From Falsiphaeobacter marinintestinus (GTDB lineage Bacteria; Pseudomonadota; Alphaproteobacteria; Rhodobacterales; Rhodobacteraceae), in contig NZ_VOGO01000001.1 of NCBI RefSeq assembly GCF_007923355.1, forward strand, positions 682,001-746,000: a stretch of DNA of 64,000 nucleotides, written 5' to 3'. Below, in pieces: positions 34,494-44,951 of this stretch (within the stretch, counting starts at the first letter, position 1; each line of letters starts with the position of its first letter). A program made the translations under genes and the position numbers. The notes beneath the pieces were generated by a model. It was not told where the DNA came from, did not search any database, and saw only the letters and a program-made list of their open reading frames with translations.

Positions 34494-35180
34494 ATGCATG
34501 CTTTGATCGTTGCCCATGGCCAGCCCTCGGCTCCGCCTGTCCCCGAGGCCGCCCTTGGCGCACTTGCTGCGCGCGTGCGCAACCACTTGCCCGGCTGGGT
34601 CGTAAAATCAGCGACAATGGCCACTCCCTATCTGTTGGAACAACGTGCCCGTGATTGTCCGGCTGGCACGCTTGTTTACCCGTTGTTCATGGCAGATGGC
34701 TGGTTCGTTCGAACCAAACTTCGCCGACGCTTGAACGGTTTTGCTGTGCAGTTTCTCGATCCCATGGGCCTGGATCCGGCCCTGCCAGCGCTGGCAGCCA
34801 ATCTGGTTCAGGGCCACGCCGCGTCGCATGGTTGGGATATGGGGGAAACAACCCTGTTGCTGCCCGCCCATGGTTCGGCGCGCAGCGATCTGGCCGCCGA
34901 TGCCACCCGCGCCTTTGCCCAAGCCCTGCAACCGCTATTGCCCGACACTCCGATCCGTCTTGGGTTTGTTGAACAGCCGCCGTCAATTGAAGACGCGGCA
35001 CATGGCCTGTCAGAACAGGCCATCAGCCTGCCATTCTTTGCGGCCAAAGGCGGTCACGCTTTGGAAGATGTGCCGCAAGCCCTGGACGCCGCCGACTTCA
35101 AAGGCGTTCGACTGCCACCTCTGGGTCTTGCTTGCGGCATCCCTGCCCTGATTGCCAACGCGTTGCGTCGGGCCGTCTGA
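34494..35180 (+). CDS. CbiX/SirB-type chelatase
   Basis: A 228-residue protein of the class II chelatase superfamily. The N-terminal strand and His (MHALIVAHGQPSAP), a second active-site-like segment (TTLLLPAHGSARSD) and the GGHALEDVP region fit sirohydrochlorin cobalto/ferrochelatase folds. The metal and tetrapyrrole are not determined. The start at 34494 begins the conserved strand; a start at 34476 adds six residues. It is convergent with eda (6 bp apart). Confidence 0.75.
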   Translation: MHALIVAHGQPSAPPVPEAALGALAARVRNHLPGWVVKSATMATPYLLEQRARDCPAGTLVYPLFMADGWFVRTKLRRRLNGFAVQFLDPMGLDPALPALAANLVQGHAASHGWDMGETTLLLPAHGSARSDLAADATRAFAQALQPLLPDTPIRLGFVEQPPSIEDAAHGLSEQAISLPFFAAKGGHALEDVPQALDAADFKGVRLPPLGLACGIPALIANALRRAV

Positions 35181-35186
35181 CAGGCC

Positions 35187-35834
35187 TCACGCGCTAAGTG
35201 CGCTCGCCTCGCGGGCTAAAGCCTCGATCCCGGCCCAGTCGCCGCTTTGAACCATAGCCTTTGGAGCGACCCAACTGCCGCCCGCGCAGACGACGTTCGG
35301 CAGGCTCAGATAGTCCTTCGCATTCCCCGGATTGACGCCCCCGGTCGGACAGAAAGAAATCTGTGGCAAGGGCGACGCCAATGAGGCCAGAGCCGGAGCA
35401 CCACCTGCAGCTTCGGCGGGGAAGAACTTGAGCATGGTATAGCCGCGCTCGAACAACCGCATCGCTTCGGTGGCCGAGGCTGCGCCAGCCAAAAGCGGAA
35501 GCCCTTCGGCTTCGCAGGCATCCAGAAGCCGGTCGGTCGCGCCGGGGGATACCCCGAACTGCGCCCCTGCGGCCTTGGCCTTGCGCACATCTTCAGGTGT
35601 CAGCAACGTGCCTGCGCCGACAACACCGCCGGGGACCTTCGCCATTTCAGCGATCACGTCCAATGCGGCCGGAGTGCGCAATGTCACTTCCAGTGCTGGC
35701 AAGCCACCGGCGACCAAGGCCTCGGCCAGTGGTCTGGCATGCGCTGCGTCTTCGACAACCAGGACCGGCACAATTGGTGCCAACTTGCAGATTTCCAGCG
35801 CTTTGATGCTGGCCTCATGCGGTGTGATCGACAT
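35187..35834 (-). CDS. eda: KDPG/KHG aldolase
   Basis: Splits 2-keto-3-deoxy-6-phosphogluconate to pyruvate and glyceraldehyde 3-phosphate, ending the Entner-Doudoroff pathway. The 215-residue TIM-barrel protein has the catalytic Glu in ALEVTLRT and the Schiff-base Lys in MLKFFPAEA. It lies 3 bp after edd and is third in the operon zwf-edd-eda. Confidence 0.95.
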   Translation of the reverse strand: MSITPHEASIKALEICKLAPIVPVLVVEDAAHARPLAEALVAGGLPALEVTLRTPAALDVIAEMAKVPGGVVGAGTLLTPEDVRKAKAAGAQFGVSPGATDRLLDACEAEGLPLLAGAASATEAMRLFERGYTMLKFFPAEAAGGAPALASLASPLPQISFCPTGGVNPGNAKDYLSLPNVVCAGGSWVAPKAMVQSGDWAGIEALAREASALSA

Positions 35835-35837
35835 CGG

Positions 35838-37646
35838 TTATCCCCCGAATACTGTGGCACCGGCATCCGCAGAGGACACCGCGCACCGGAATGTTGCAAA
35901 AAGTTCGCGTCCTGTCCCGAATGCACTGCTGGTCAGGTCAGCAACTGCCGGAGTACGCTCCAAAACGCCCTCTGTGAGGATCTCAAGATCACCGGTCTGT
36001 GCATCAACGCGCACGCGATCACCATCCTGAAGCTTGGAGATTGGACCGCCATCCAGTGCCTCGGGGCAGACGTGGATCGCCGCAGGCACCTTGCCTGACG
36101 CGCCCGACATGCGCCCGTCCGTAACCAGCGCCACTTTCATCCCCCGGCCCTGCAAAACGGACAAAACAGGGGTCAAACTGTGCAATTCCGGCATCCCGTT
36201 CGCCTTTGGCCCCTGGAAACGGACCACAAAAATCGTATCTTCTGTGAATTCACCCGCCTTGAACGCCGTCTTGATCTGGTCTTGATCGTCAAACACGCGC
36301 ACCTTCGCCTCGATCACCTGATGTTCGGGCGCTACGGCAGACACTTTCATGACGGCAGTTCCCAGTGATCCGGTCAGCCGTTTCAGGCCACCTGTTGGCT
36401 GGAACGGATCTGAAGCCGGACGCAGGATTTTTTCGTTCAGGCTTGCACCGGCGCCGTCCTGCCAGGTCAACTTTCCATCGATCAACTTGGGTTCCTGTGT
36501 GTACAGCGCCAACCCGTCTCCGGCGATCGTAGACGTATCCGGATGCAAAAGCCCTTCGTCCAGCAGTGTGCCAATGGCATAGCCCAGGCCCCCGGCTGCG
36601 TGGAAATGGTTCACATCTGCAAGCCCGTTGGGATACACGCGGGCAATCAAAGGAGTAATATCCGAAATCTCGGAAAAATCCTCCCAATCCAGCAGGATAC
36701 CGCCCGCTCGCGCCATCGCGACAAGGTGGATCAGCAGGTTGGTGGACCCGCCTGTGGCGTTCAGCCCGACGATGCCGTTTACAAAGGCCCGTTCGTCCAG
36801 AATTTCGCAGACCGGCCGATAATCGTTCCCCAGCGCCGACAGGGACAAGGCGCGTTTCGCACCTTCCTGCGTCAGGGCATCGCGCAGAGGCGTGCCCGGA
36901 TTGACAAAGCTTGAGCCCGGAAGGTGCAGGCCCATGAACTCCATCAGCATCTGATTGGTGTTGGCAGTGCCGTAGAACGTACAGGTGCCGGGGCCATGGT
37001 AGGCAGCCATTTCCGCCGCCATCAAAGCATCGCGCCCGACTTCACCAGCAGCAAAGGCCTGACGCACTTTGGCTTTTTCATCATTCGACAAGCCGCTGGT
37101 CATTGGGCCTGCTGGCAGGAACACAGCCGGCAGGTGACCGAATGTCTGTGCGGCGATCACCAGTCCGGGCACAATCTTATCGCAAACGCCAAGGAATACA
37201 GCGGCGTCAAAAGTGTTGTGGCTGAGCGCGACGCCGGTCGCCATGGCGATGACATCGCGGGAAAACAGGCTCAACTCCATTCCTGCTTCGCCCTGGGTGA
37301 CCCCATCGCACATCGCCGGTACCCCGCCCGCAACTTGCGCGGTTCCACCGGTTTCGCGTGCCGCAGCGCGGATCAGATCCGGGAAGCGTTCAAACGGCTG
37401 ATGCGCCGACAGCATGTCGTTATAGGTGGTTATGATACCCAGATTGCCTGCTGTTCCGGTTGCCAGCGCCTGCTGATCGGTCCCGGCCCCGGCAAAGGCG
37501 TGCGCCTGCCCAGAACAGCTGAGATGCGCGCGCGCAGGCCCCTTGTCACGGGCAGCGGCCATACGCTCCAGATAGGCCGTGCGGCTGTCGCTGCTTCGGT
37601 CGATAATCCGGTCGGTGACGGTACGTATCGTGGTGTTCAGTGTCAT
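35838..37646 (-). CDS. edd: 6-Phosphogluconate dehydratase
   Basis: Dehydrates 6-phosphogluconate to KDPG. The 602-residue IlvD/Edd-family enzyme shows its usual Fe-S cysteines ([47 protein letters not shown]) and the C-terminal [18 protein letters not shown]. It lies 23 bp after zwf. No 6-phosphogluconolactonase gene separates zwf and edd, so that step is encoded elsewhere. Confidence 0.95.
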   Translation of the reverse strand: MTLNTTIRTVTDRIIDRSSDSRTAYLERMAAARDKGPARAHLSCSGQAHAFAGAGTDQQALATGTAGNLGIITTYNDMLSAHQPFERFPDLIRAAARETGGTAQVAGGVPAMCDGVTQGEAGMELSLFSRDVIAMATGVALSHNTFDAAVFLGVCDKIVPGLVIAAQTFGHLPAVFLPAGPMTSGLSNDEKAKVRQAFAAGEVGRDALMAAEMAAYHGPGTCTFYGTANTNQMLMEFMGLHLPGSSFVNPGTPLRDALTQEGAKRALSLSALGNDYRPVCEILDERAFVNGIVGLNATGGSTNLLIHLVAMARAGGILLDWEDFSEISDITPLIARVYPNGLADVNHFHAAGGLGYAIGTLLDEGLLHPDTSTIAGDGLALYTQEPKLIDGKLTWQDGAGASLNEKILRPASDPFQPTGGLKRLTGSLGTAVMKVSAVAPEHQVIEAKVRVFDDQDQIKTAFKAGEFTEDTIFVVRFQGPKANGMPELHSLTPVLSVLQGRGMKVALVTDGRMSGASGKVPAAIHVCPEALDGGPISKLQDGDRVRVDAQTGDLEILTEGVLERTPAVADLTSSAFGTGRELFATFRCAVSSADAGATVFGG

Positions 37647-37669
37647 GTCTCTAATCCTTCCCGGGCCAC

Positions 37670-39121
37670 TCAGGCCCCGATCTGCCGCCAGCGCCGCCCG
37701 TCGCGATGCATCAGCATCAACGCGTCTTCCGGACCGGAACTGCCGGGATCATAGGGTGACGGATCCTGATGGGCGTCTTCCCAGGTTTTGATGATCGGAT
37801 CAGCCCAGGCCCAGGCCGCTTCGACTTCGTCGCCGCGCATGAACAGGGTCTGATCGCCGCGGATCACATCCATCACCAGTCGTTCATAGGCATCCTGCGC
37901 GCGCGAGTCTTCGCCCAGCGCTTCGGCAAAGCTCATGTCCAGCGCGACCTCGGTCAGGCGCAAACCGCCCGGCCCCGGATCCTTGATCGTGGTGCGCAAG
38001 GTGATGCCCTCATCCGGTTGCAGACGGATCACCAAAGCGTTGCCGCGCAGACCACCCGCGTTCGGGAAAATCATGTGCGGCGGCTTGCGGAACACCACGA
38101 CGATCTCGGACACCCGTTCGCGCAGACGTTTGCCGGTACGCAGATAAAATGGTGTACCGGCCCAGCGCCAGTTGCCGATTTCGACCTTCATCGCGATGAA
38201 GCTTTCGGTTTGGCTGTCGGGATTGCCCGCGTGATCTGTATAACTGCCGACGTCTCCTGCGGCCCGGTACTGACCGCGTGCGATGTCTTCCAGTGCCACC
38301 GGTTCAAGCGCCTCGATCACCTTGACCTTTTCGTCGCGCACCGCGTTTGGTGTAAATCTCGACGGCGGCTCCATCGCGGTCAGACACAACAGTTGAACAA
38401 GGTGGTTCTGCACCATGTCCCGCATCGCACCTGATTGATCGTAATACCCGCCGCGCCCTTCGACGCCGATGCTTTCTGCCACTGTGATCTGCACATGATC
38501 GATATGGGTCGAATTCCACAACGGTTCGTACAGCGAATTGGCAAAGCGCATGACCATCAGGTTCTGGACGGTTTCCTTACCCAGATAATGGTCGATGCGA
38601 TAAATCTGGTGTTCTTCAAAATGGCTGCGCAATGCCTCATTCAAGGCATGGGCGCTGTCCAGATCATGACCGAACGGTTTTTCGACCACAATCCGGCTGT
38701 CAGGTGTGGCAAGACCGCCTTTATGCAGGCGGCTGGCTATTTCAGCGAACAGCGACGGGCTGACCGACAGATAAAACGCCCGCACAAAACCGTCACGCAG
38801 GAAACCGGCAAGATCGCTCCACCCCTCGTCGCCCGTCGCATTAACAGCCACGTAATCAACCCGCTTGAGGAACTCGGTAAGATCAACCTTGTCATACATC
38901 TCGGGCGAAACGAATTCTTCAATCGCTTCGCGGACCACCTTGCGGAATGCTATTGTGGTCAGATTTGTACGGGCCGTGCAGATGATGCGCGCATCATCCG
39001 GCATCTGCCCCACCTGAAACCTGTGCAGAAGCGCAGGCAGTATCTTGCGCCGGGCAAGATCACCCGTGGCTCCAAAAATGACCAGATCGAACGGGTCCAC
39101 CGGAATGACGCGCGAGACCAT
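37670..39121 (-). CDS. zwf: Glucose-6-phosphate 1-dehydrogenase
   Basis: Oxidises glucose 6-phosphate to 6-phosphogluconolactone with NADP or NAD. The 483-residue protein has the N-terminal cofactor motif (FGATGDLARRKILPAL) and the substrate signature RIDHYLGKE. It is the first gene of zwf-edd-eda, with a perfect LacI-type palindrome 96 bp upstream. Confidence 0.95.
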   Translation of the reverse strand: MVSRVIPVDPFDLVIFGATGDLARRKILPALLHRFQVGQMPDDARIICTARTNLTTIAFRKVVREAIEEFVSPEMYDKVDLTEFLKRVDYVAVNATGDEGWSDLAGFLRDGFVRAFYLSVSPSLFAEIASRLHKGGLATPDSRIVVEKPFGHDLDSAHALNEALRSHFEEHQIYRIDHYLGKETVQNLMVMRFANSLYEPLWNSTHIDHVQITVAESIGVEGRGGYYDQSGAMRDMVQNHLVQLLCLTAMEPPSRFTPNAVRDEKVKVIEALEPVALEDIARGQYRAAGDVGSYTDHAGNPDSQTESFIAMKVEIGNWRWAGTPFYLRTGKRLRERVSEIVVVFRKPPHMIFPNAGGLRGNALVIRLQPDEGITLRTTIKDPGPGGLRLTEVALDMSFAEALGEDSRAQDAYERLVMDVIRGDQTLFMRGDEVEAAWAWADPIIKTWEDAHQDPSPYDPGSSGPEDALMLMHRDGRRWRQIGA

Positions 39122-39664
39122 GTTCCACTTACTCCCGTTTCAGCCCGAGCGGCCGGTTTGCTTACTTGGTTCTAGCATACCTGACGGCGCGGACATCTGT
39201 TGTCAGAATTTCCCTGTATGTTAGCGCTAACATATGTTGCAAATGCACACATAATGCAAGTGCAATCTTGGCAGAACCTGTTTTTGACCAATTCTGCATA
39301 AGAATTACAGAATTCTCTTTTTAATACAATGTCCTGTTTGTCGACCCTGATGCATGCGCGCCTCACTTCGCCTCAGGCGGCTGACCAAGAAACAGGAAAC
39401 ATCGCAAGCGCGTGCATTTCGCTGCAGTCATCCACCGCCTATTCCTGAACTGTGGATCAGTTTCTGAGAGAGTGGAGGAACGGACAGGCAACTGCGTTTA
39501 CATGAGGATAAGTTATACTCCAATGTCGACATATGCCTAGTCCAACCGAGTGATTTCAAACCGACTATGCAAATCCTACGAAACAGAGCGCCCCGCCCGT
39601 GACCGCGATTGCTGTGCACTTCCCGCCTTAACACGTTGAAATTTTGAACTTTCCGCCGGATGGT
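39122..39664. other. 543-bp gap between ptsP and zwf: zwf promoter region
   Basis: No convincing gene on either strand; short frames here lack ribosome sites and family similarity. The zwf-proximal part is AT-rich and carries the 18-bp palindrome at 39217-39234. The remainder is the 3' flank of ptsP, in which I see no clear terminator. Confidence 0.6.
39217..39234. promoter_or_regulatory. LacI-family operator upstream of zwf
   Basis: TATGTTAGCGCTAACATA is a perfect 18-bp palindrome with the central GCGC/CG step typical of LacI/GalR-family sites. It probably controls zwf-edd-eda in response to sugar. No LacI-family gene is in the window. Confidence 0.7.
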
Positions 39665-41908
39665 TCATCCTTGCAGGCGCAACCACTCCATTACAGCCGG
39701 TCGCACCGATTGTTCGCCACGATGGCGGGCGTCGGTGATGATCTTTCGGACCTCTTGCAAATTTGACCGGCGCAGCAAGCTTTTTACCGGACCAATCGAC
39801 GCGGGACGCATCGACAGGTTGCGGATGCCGATCGCGGCCAGACACAGGGCTTCAATCGGGCGACCTGCATCTTCGCCGCAGAAACTGACCGGTGTTCCCG
39901 AGATCTCGCACCGTTCAACAATGCGCTCTATCAGACTGAGAAAGCTCACATTCAGTGTATCATAGCGGCGTCGCACACGTTCGTTTTCGCGATCTGCTGC
40001 AAAGAAGAACTGCTTGAGGTCATTGCCCCCGATAGACAGGAACCCGACCTCGTCAAAAAACTTCTGGGGCGCAAAAGCCAGGGAAGGCGTTTCCAGCATC
40101 GCCCCCACTTCCAGCGAAGATGGCAACGCATGGCCCAGTTTGATTTCGCCTGCTATCGCTTTGTCGACCTCGGCGCGCGCGCTGCGGTATTCTTCAAACT
40201 GCGCAACGAACGGGAACATGATGGTCAATGGCCGTCCATTCGCGGCGCGCAGCAGGGCCTGAAGTTGCATCCGCAAAATGCCCGGCTTGTCCAATCCAAC
40301 ACGAATCGCACGCCAGCCCAGCGCCGGGTTGGGTTCGTCATTGGGTTTCATGTAAGGCAGAACCTTGTCCGATCCGATATCGAGCGTGCGGAACACAACC
40401 CGCTTGCCCTGCGCCGCGTCCAGAACGCGTGCATATGTGGCGACCAGTTCGGACCGCTTCGGCATCTTGTTGCGGATCAGGAACTGCAATTCAGTCCGAA
40501 ACAAGCCGACGCCCTCAGCGCCAGAACTTTCAAGCGAGGGCAGGTCGGTCATCAGGCCGGCATTCATGTTCATCGACACGACTTCGCCATCCAGTGTCTC
40601 GGCCAACTTGTCACGGATGGACGTGTATCGCTCCTGCGCTTTCGCCTGCATCGCGATCTTGTCGCGGAAGGCCGAAACAACCTGATCATCAGGGCGCAGG
40701 TGAACCACGCCCTGATCGCCATCGACCATGATGTGATCGCCGTTCAGCGCTTCGGTTGTGATTTTTTCGGCATGCACCAGCAACGGAATTGCCAATGCTC
40801 GCGCCACAATGGCGGCGTGGCTGCCAACCGAGCCTTCTTCCAGCACAATGCCGCGCAGGCTCCGGCCATAATCGAGCAAATCGCCCGGACCGATGTTGCG
40901 CGCCACCAAAATCGGGTCGGGCGGCATATCCGCGCCGGTCTCCTTGCCCTGGCCAGTCAGGATGCGCAGCAAACGGTTCGACAGGTCATCCAGATCAGAC
41001 AACCGTTCACGCAGATACGCATCAGTTACCTGAGACATCCGCGACCGGGCCTGATTTTGTTCTTTTTCGACAGAAGCTTCGGCGGAAAGCCCGCGCGAAA
41101 TATCCTCTTCCATGCGTCGCATCCAGCCTTTGGAGTTGGCAAACATGCGATAGGCTTCAAGCACCTGTAGCTGCTCCTTGTCCCCATTCCGGGACATCTC
41201 AAGCATTTTGTCGACCCCGACGCGCAACTGTTCGACAGCTTCCTGAAGCCGTTCCAGTTCACGATGAGGGTCTTCGGCAATTGGGTTTGCGACGACGACG
41301 CGCGGTTCGTGCAACCAGATATGCCCCTCGGCCGCGCCTTCCTGTGCGGTCGACGCTTTGATCATCACAGATTGCTGGTGTAGCGGCGACAAGGCAGCGC
41401 CTTCGCCAACAAACGCTCCAAGTTCGGTCATTTCGGCGATGACCATTGCAACAACCTCAAGGCCATAGACTTCGTCTGCCGAGAACTTTCTGGCGTCCCG
41501 CGATTGCACGACGAGAACGCCAAGGCTATCGCCAAGGCGCTGGATCGGTATCCCAAGGAAGGACGAAAACCGTTCTTCTCCGGTTTCCACCATATAGCGA
41601 AAACCCCGCTCCGATGGGGCATCCGGCGTGTTGATGATGTTCCCGGTGCGCGCAACACGCCCAACCAGGCCTTCGCCCAGCCGCATTCGGGTTTTGTGAA
41701 CCGCCTCGGGCTTAAGTCCTTCGGTGGCACATAGTTCCAATGTCTCTTCATCGCGGAACAGATAAACCGAGCAGACCTCGCTCTTCATGCTGTCGGCGAT
41801 CAGATTGGTGATTTTGTCAAGACGGGTTTGCCCGGCATCACTGCCAGCCATAACCTCGCGAAGCCGCCCTAGCAGCTTGCGACTTTCGGTTTCCGTGCCG
41901 TCTGCCAT
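39665..41908 (-). CDS. ptsP: PEP-protein phosphotransferase PtsP (enzyme I-Ntr)
   Basis: The first phosphoryl carrier of the nitrogen-related PTS, passing phosphate from PEP to NPr. The 747-residue protein has an N-terminal GAF domain (about 15-160), the phospho-His domain (GSVGSHAAIVARAL), and the C-terminal PEP-binding barrel (GLFRTELQFL...FRTLDIGSDK...SIGGNDLKQFFFA). It lies 44 bp downstream of lysC, the arrangement seen in many Rhodobacterales. The system links carbon/nitrogen status to regulation, not to sugar uptake. Confidence 0.95.
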   Translation of the reverse strand: MADGTETESRKLLGRLREVMAGSDAGQTRLDKITNLIADSMKSEVCSVYLFRDEETLELCATEGLKPEAVHKTRMRLGEGLVGRVARTGNIINTPDAPSERGFRYMVETGEERFSSFLGIPIQRLGDSLGVLVVQSRDARKFSADEVYGLEVVAMVIAEMTELGAFVGEGAALSPLHQQSVMIKASTAQEGAAEGHIWLHEPRVVVANPIAEDPHRELERLQEAVEQLRVGVDKMLEMSRNGDKEQLQVLEAYRMFANSKGWMRRMEEDISRGLSAEASVEKEQNQARSRMSQVTDAYLRERLSDLDDLSNRLLRILTGQGKETGADMPPDPILVARNIGPGDLLDYGRSLRGIVLEEGSVGSHAAIVARALAIPLLVHAEKITTEALNGDHIMVDGDQGVVHLRPDDQVVSAFRDKIAMQAKAQERYTSIRDKLAETLDGEVVSMNMNAGLMTDLPSLESSGAEGVGLFRTELQFLIRNKMPKRSELVATYARVLDAAQGKRVVFRTLDIGSDKVLPYMKPNDEPNPALGWRAIRVGLDKPGILRMQLQALLRAANGRPLTIMFPFVAQFEEYRSARAEVDKAIAGEIKLGHALPSSLEVGAMLETPSLAFAPQKFFDEVGFLSIGGNDLKQFFFAADRENERVRRRYDTLNVSFLSLIERIVERCEISGTPVSFCGEDAGRPIEALCLAAIGIRNLSMRPASIGPVKSLLRRSNLQEVRKIITDARHRGEQSVRPAVMEWLRLQG

Positions 41909-41952
41909 AGGCTCCGTTCACATCAAGGTGTCAGGTCGCCTGTGCGCGGTGC

Positions 41953-43191
41953 TCAGGCTGCCTTGTCCAATTCGAACGCATCATGCAGCGCCTGCACGGC
42001 AAGTTCCATGTATTTCCGGTCAACCAGAACCGAAATTTTGATTTCGGACGTTGTGATGACCTTGATATTGATCCCCTCGTCCGAGAGAACCTTGAACATC
42101 TTGGCCGCAACGCCTGACTGGCTGCGCATGCCGATGCCCACTACAGACACCTTGCAAACAGCGGTATCCGCGACAACTTCGGCAAAATTCAGATCGCCAT
42201 TTTCGCGGGTCTTGGCCAATGCGGCTTCGGCCCGGGCAACTTCGTTCGTCGGGCAAGAGAACGTCATGTCCGTCCGCCCCTCTTCCGAGATGTTCTGGAC
42301 AATCATGTCAACATTCACGCCGGCTTCGCTCAGCGCCGTGAAAATGATTGCGGCGATGCCCGGACGGTCGGCGACCGACAAAAGTGTGACTTTGGCTTCG
42401 TCGCGGGAATAAGCGACGCCATTCACAGCATTGGATTCCATGATATCCTCCTCGGCACACACAAGCGTGCCCGCATTGTCAGATTGTTCCTCAAAGCTTG
42501 ACAGCACGCGCAGCCGGACGCCATATCGCATGGCCAGTTCGACGGAACGGGTTTGCAGAACCTTGGCCCCCAAAGAAGCCAGTTCAAGCATCTCTTCGAA
42601 GGCGATCTTATCCAGCTTTCGGGCCTTTTCACAGATCCGCGGGTCGGTGGTATAGACCCCGTCGACATCCGTATAGATATCGCAGCGTTCCGCATCAAAG
42701 GCGGCGGCAAAGGCCACGGCAGTGGTGTCAGATCCACCACGGCCAAGCGTGGTGATCCGTCCTTCGGCGCTGATCCCCTGAAACCCGGCGACCACAGCGA
42801 CCTTCATGCCTTCGGCAAATTTCTGGGTGATGTTGTCGGTCGGGATCTCTTCGATCCGGGCGGACGAATGCGCCGACGATGTCAAAAGTGGCACCTGCCA
42901 ACCCTGCCAGCTGCGGGCCGCGACATCCATTTCCTGCAAGGTCAGCGCCATTAGTCCAGCTGTGACGTTTTCGCCTGACGACACAATCGCATCATATTCG
43001 CGCGCATCGAACAGCGGCGACGTCTCTTCGACCCAGCCGACAAGTTCGTTTGTCTTGCCGGACATAGCCGACACGATCACGATCACATCATAGCCTTTGG
43101 CCACTTCCACGCCGACCCGCTTGGCCGCACGACGGATGCGATCGAGATTGGCAACCGATGTGCCACCGAATTTCATTACCAGAACGGGCAT
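41953..43191 (-). CDS. lysC: Aspartate kinase
   Basis: Phosphorylates aspartate, entering lysine, threonine and methionine synthesis. The 412-residue protein has the kinase signature VMKFGGTSVANLDRI, the internal RGGSDTTAVAFAAAF, and two C-terminal ACT domains for feedback inhibition (about 265-405). AAGGA lies upstream of the start. Threonine synthase, a later enzyme of this branch, is at 57477. Confidence 0.95.
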   Translation of the reverse strand: MPVLVMKFGGTSVANLDRIRRAAKRVGVEVAKGYDVIVIVSAMSGKTNELVGWVEETSPLFDAREYDAIVSSGENVTAGLMALTLQEMDVAARSWQGWQVPLLTSSAHSSARIEEIPTDNITQKFAEGMKVAVVAGFQGISAEGRITTLGRGGSDTTAVAFAAAFDAERCDIYTDVDGVYTTDPRICEKARKLDKIAFEEMLELASLGAKVLQTRSVELAMRYGVRLRVLSSFEEQSDNAGTLVCAEEDIMESNAVNGVAYSRDEAKVTLLSVADRPGIAAIIFTALSEAGVNVDMIVQNISEEGRTDMTFSCPTNEVARAEAALAKTRENGDLNFAEVVADTAVCKVSVVGIGMRSQSGVAAKMFKVLSDEGINIKVITTSEIKISVLVDRKYMELAVQALHDAFELDKAA

Positions 43192-43328
43192 CCGCGCATC
43201 CTTGTCTTCCTGATCGGCGCGGGTTTACGCGGGTTGCCGACCAAGGGCAAGCGGGACCGGGTGCCGCATCACACCCGGACCTGCGTCCGACACTTGAACG
43301 TCTCGCAAGGTAGATGGCCCGCGAAGGA

Positions 43329-43973
43329 TCAGAACGGGTGGTCGCGCCCGTCCCAGGTTTCAAAACACCCGGTGCTGGAAATGTTGAGCGACTGAAAACG
43401 CGCCATCAGACCCTGAACCGCCTGGTCCACTGTGATTTCCGCCGTCGAGCCTCCCATGTCGGTCTGAACCCATCCCGGATGATAGATCCCCACCGGGATC
43501 CCTTCGGGCTTGAGTTCGGTCGCCAGGTTTCGGCCGATATTCAGCGCCGCCGCCTTTGACGCCCGATAAATATAGCTTCCGCCCGGCGCACGTGTATGCG
43601 ACGCCATCTGCGAGGAAATAATCGCAATTTTGCCGGGGTCAGCGGCGCGCAGGTTGGGCAACAATGCCTGAACGGTCAGGAACACGCCTGTGACGTTCAC
43701 GGCAAAGCTGTCGGCCCACATGTCCGCAGGATAGCCGCCGTCAAGCGCCTGCCCCTTGTCCAGATAAACCCCAGCATTGCATACCAGCAGATCGACAGGC
43801 CGCCCGTCCAGATAATCAGACAAGGTTTGCACGCCTTCCGGTTGGGTGACGTCCAGTTTGACAGCTTCCGATCCGTCCCGGGCAGTTCCAGTCACGTCGT
43901 GGCCAGCTGAACGATACCATTCAGCCAGAGTGTGACCGATCCCACGACCGGCGCCTGTTATTACAATATGCAT
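43329..43973 (-). CDS. Short-chain dehydrogenase/reductase
   Basis: A 214-residue SDR with the NAD(P)-binding TGAGRGIGHTLAEWY, the NAGVYLDKG strand, the catalytic Ser region IISSQMASHT and YRASKAA (Tyr/Lys). It is shorter than classical SDRs (about 250), and the substrate loop is reduced. The substrate is unknown. It lies 3 bp downstream of the DUF1178 gene. Confidence 0.85.
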   Translation of the reverse strand: MHIVITGAGRGIGHTLAEWYRSAGHDVTGTARDGSEAVKLDVTQPEGVQTLSDYLDGRPVDLLVCNAGVYLDKGQALDGGYPADMWADSFAVNVTGVFLTVQALLPNLRAADPGKIAIISSQMASHTRAPGGSYIYRASKAAALNIGRNLATELKPEGIPVGIYHPGWVQTDMGGSTAEITVDQAVQGLMARFQSLNISSTGCFETWDGRDHPF

Positions 43974-43976
43974 AGG

Positions 43977-44420
43977 TTAGTTTATCTTTCGACTGGGCAT
44001 GAAAGGGAGCGGCGCTACGGGAACGCCGTCTTCAAGTAGGGCGCGCGCTTCGTCGATCCGGGCTTCGCCATAAATCGAACGTTCCGGAGTATCGCCATCG
44101 TGCATCGCCCGGGCCTCTGCCGCGAAATCCTTGCCGACGTAGTCAGCATTTTCCTCGATCTTGCGACGAATCTCGGTGATGGCTTTTTCGGCTGGGGTGT
44201 CCGGGGTACTCAGCGTCCCTTGATCGGGTTCTGCCAGAGGTGTCGCGGCAACACGGGCTGGTCGCACGCGTGGCGTCATGATCGCTTTTTCGACGTCTGA
44301 ATTGCCGCAGATCGAACAAGTAACCATGCCTGCACCATTCAGCTTGTCGAACGCCGATGCCGATTGAAACCAGCTGTCAAACTTGTGGCCGTCGGCGCAT
44401 TTCAAAGCATATTGAATCAT
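43977..44420 (-). CDS. DUF1178 family protein
   Basis: A 147-residue conserved alphaproteobacterial protein. The N-terminal zinc-ribbon-like part (MIQYALKCADGHKFDSWF and VTCSICGNSDVEKAIM) carries paired Cys. The C-terminal half is helical (FAAEARAMHDGDTPERSIYGEA), the part that identifies the family. Function is unknown. It is cotranscribed with the SDR downstream and probably the NUDIX gene upstream (69 bp). Confidence 0.85.
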   Translation of the reverse strand: MIQYALKCADGHKFDSWFQSASAFDKLNGAGMVTCSICGNSDVEKAIMTPRVRPARVAATPLAEPDQGTLSTPDTPAEKAITEIRRKIEENADYVGKDFAAEARAMHDGDTPERSIYGEARIDEARALLEDGVPVAPLPFMPSRKIN

Positions 44421-44489
44421 GGTCGGTTCGTTTCTCCGGATGTGCGAATAGATATCCGGTGTGGCCCCAAGATCAAGGGGGCGTGGCCA

Positions 44490-44951
44490 TCAGCGTAGCT
44501 TGGTTGGGTCGAAGTTGCGCAGGATACCTGCCAGTTCAGGTTCCTGAACCCGGGCCGCCGCCTTTTTGGGTGAAAACCATTTCCGTCGCCGTTCGTCGCG
44601 TTCCGGAAACTGCGAGGCCAGACGTTTCACCGAGATCGGAAAAACCATGGCGACACAAGGCCGGGTTTTGCCCGAGTTCATTAACTTGTCGTAGGTGTAA
44701 AACCCAAGATTGCGATCAATCAACTTGCCTCGAACCCCCGCTTCTTCCCAGGCTTCCCGCGCGGCAGTTTCGGCAGGTGACAGCCCCGAGATCAGCCATC
44801 CTTTCGGCACGATCCAGCGCTGGGTCCCGCGTGAGGTTATCAACAAAACGCGCGTGCGATTGCCATCTGTACGATAACACAAGGCTGCGTACTGATTGAT
44901 CGCCCCTGCATCTATCGCGGCGCGAATTCTGGATGGAAACTCCTTACCCAT
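44490..44951 (-). CDS. NUDIX hydrolase with variant Nudix box
   Basis: A 153-residue NUDIX protein. The box reads GWLISGLSPAETAAREAWEEAGV: the REAWEEAGV half is intact but the first Glu of the consensus (G-x5-E) is Leu, as in the PKGW-type subgroup related to diphosphoinositol polyphosphate phosphohydrolases. The metal-binding Glu pair is kept, so it is probably active. The substrate is unknown. The AT-rich space 44952-45107 is likely its promoter. Confidence 0.82.
   Translation of the reverse strand: MGKEFPSRIRAAIDAGAINQYAALCYRTDGNRTRVLLITSRGTQRWIVPKGWLISGLSPAETAAREAWEEAGVRGKLIDRNLGFYTYDKLMNSGKTRPCVAMVFPISVKRLASQFPERDERRRKWFSPKKAAARVQEPELAGILRNFDPTKLR

Noticed and set aside
39122-39664. tRNA or small protein in the zwf-ptsP gap
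   Set aside because: No cloverleaf-like arms or CCA-end pattern were found, and the short frames lack ribosome sites.
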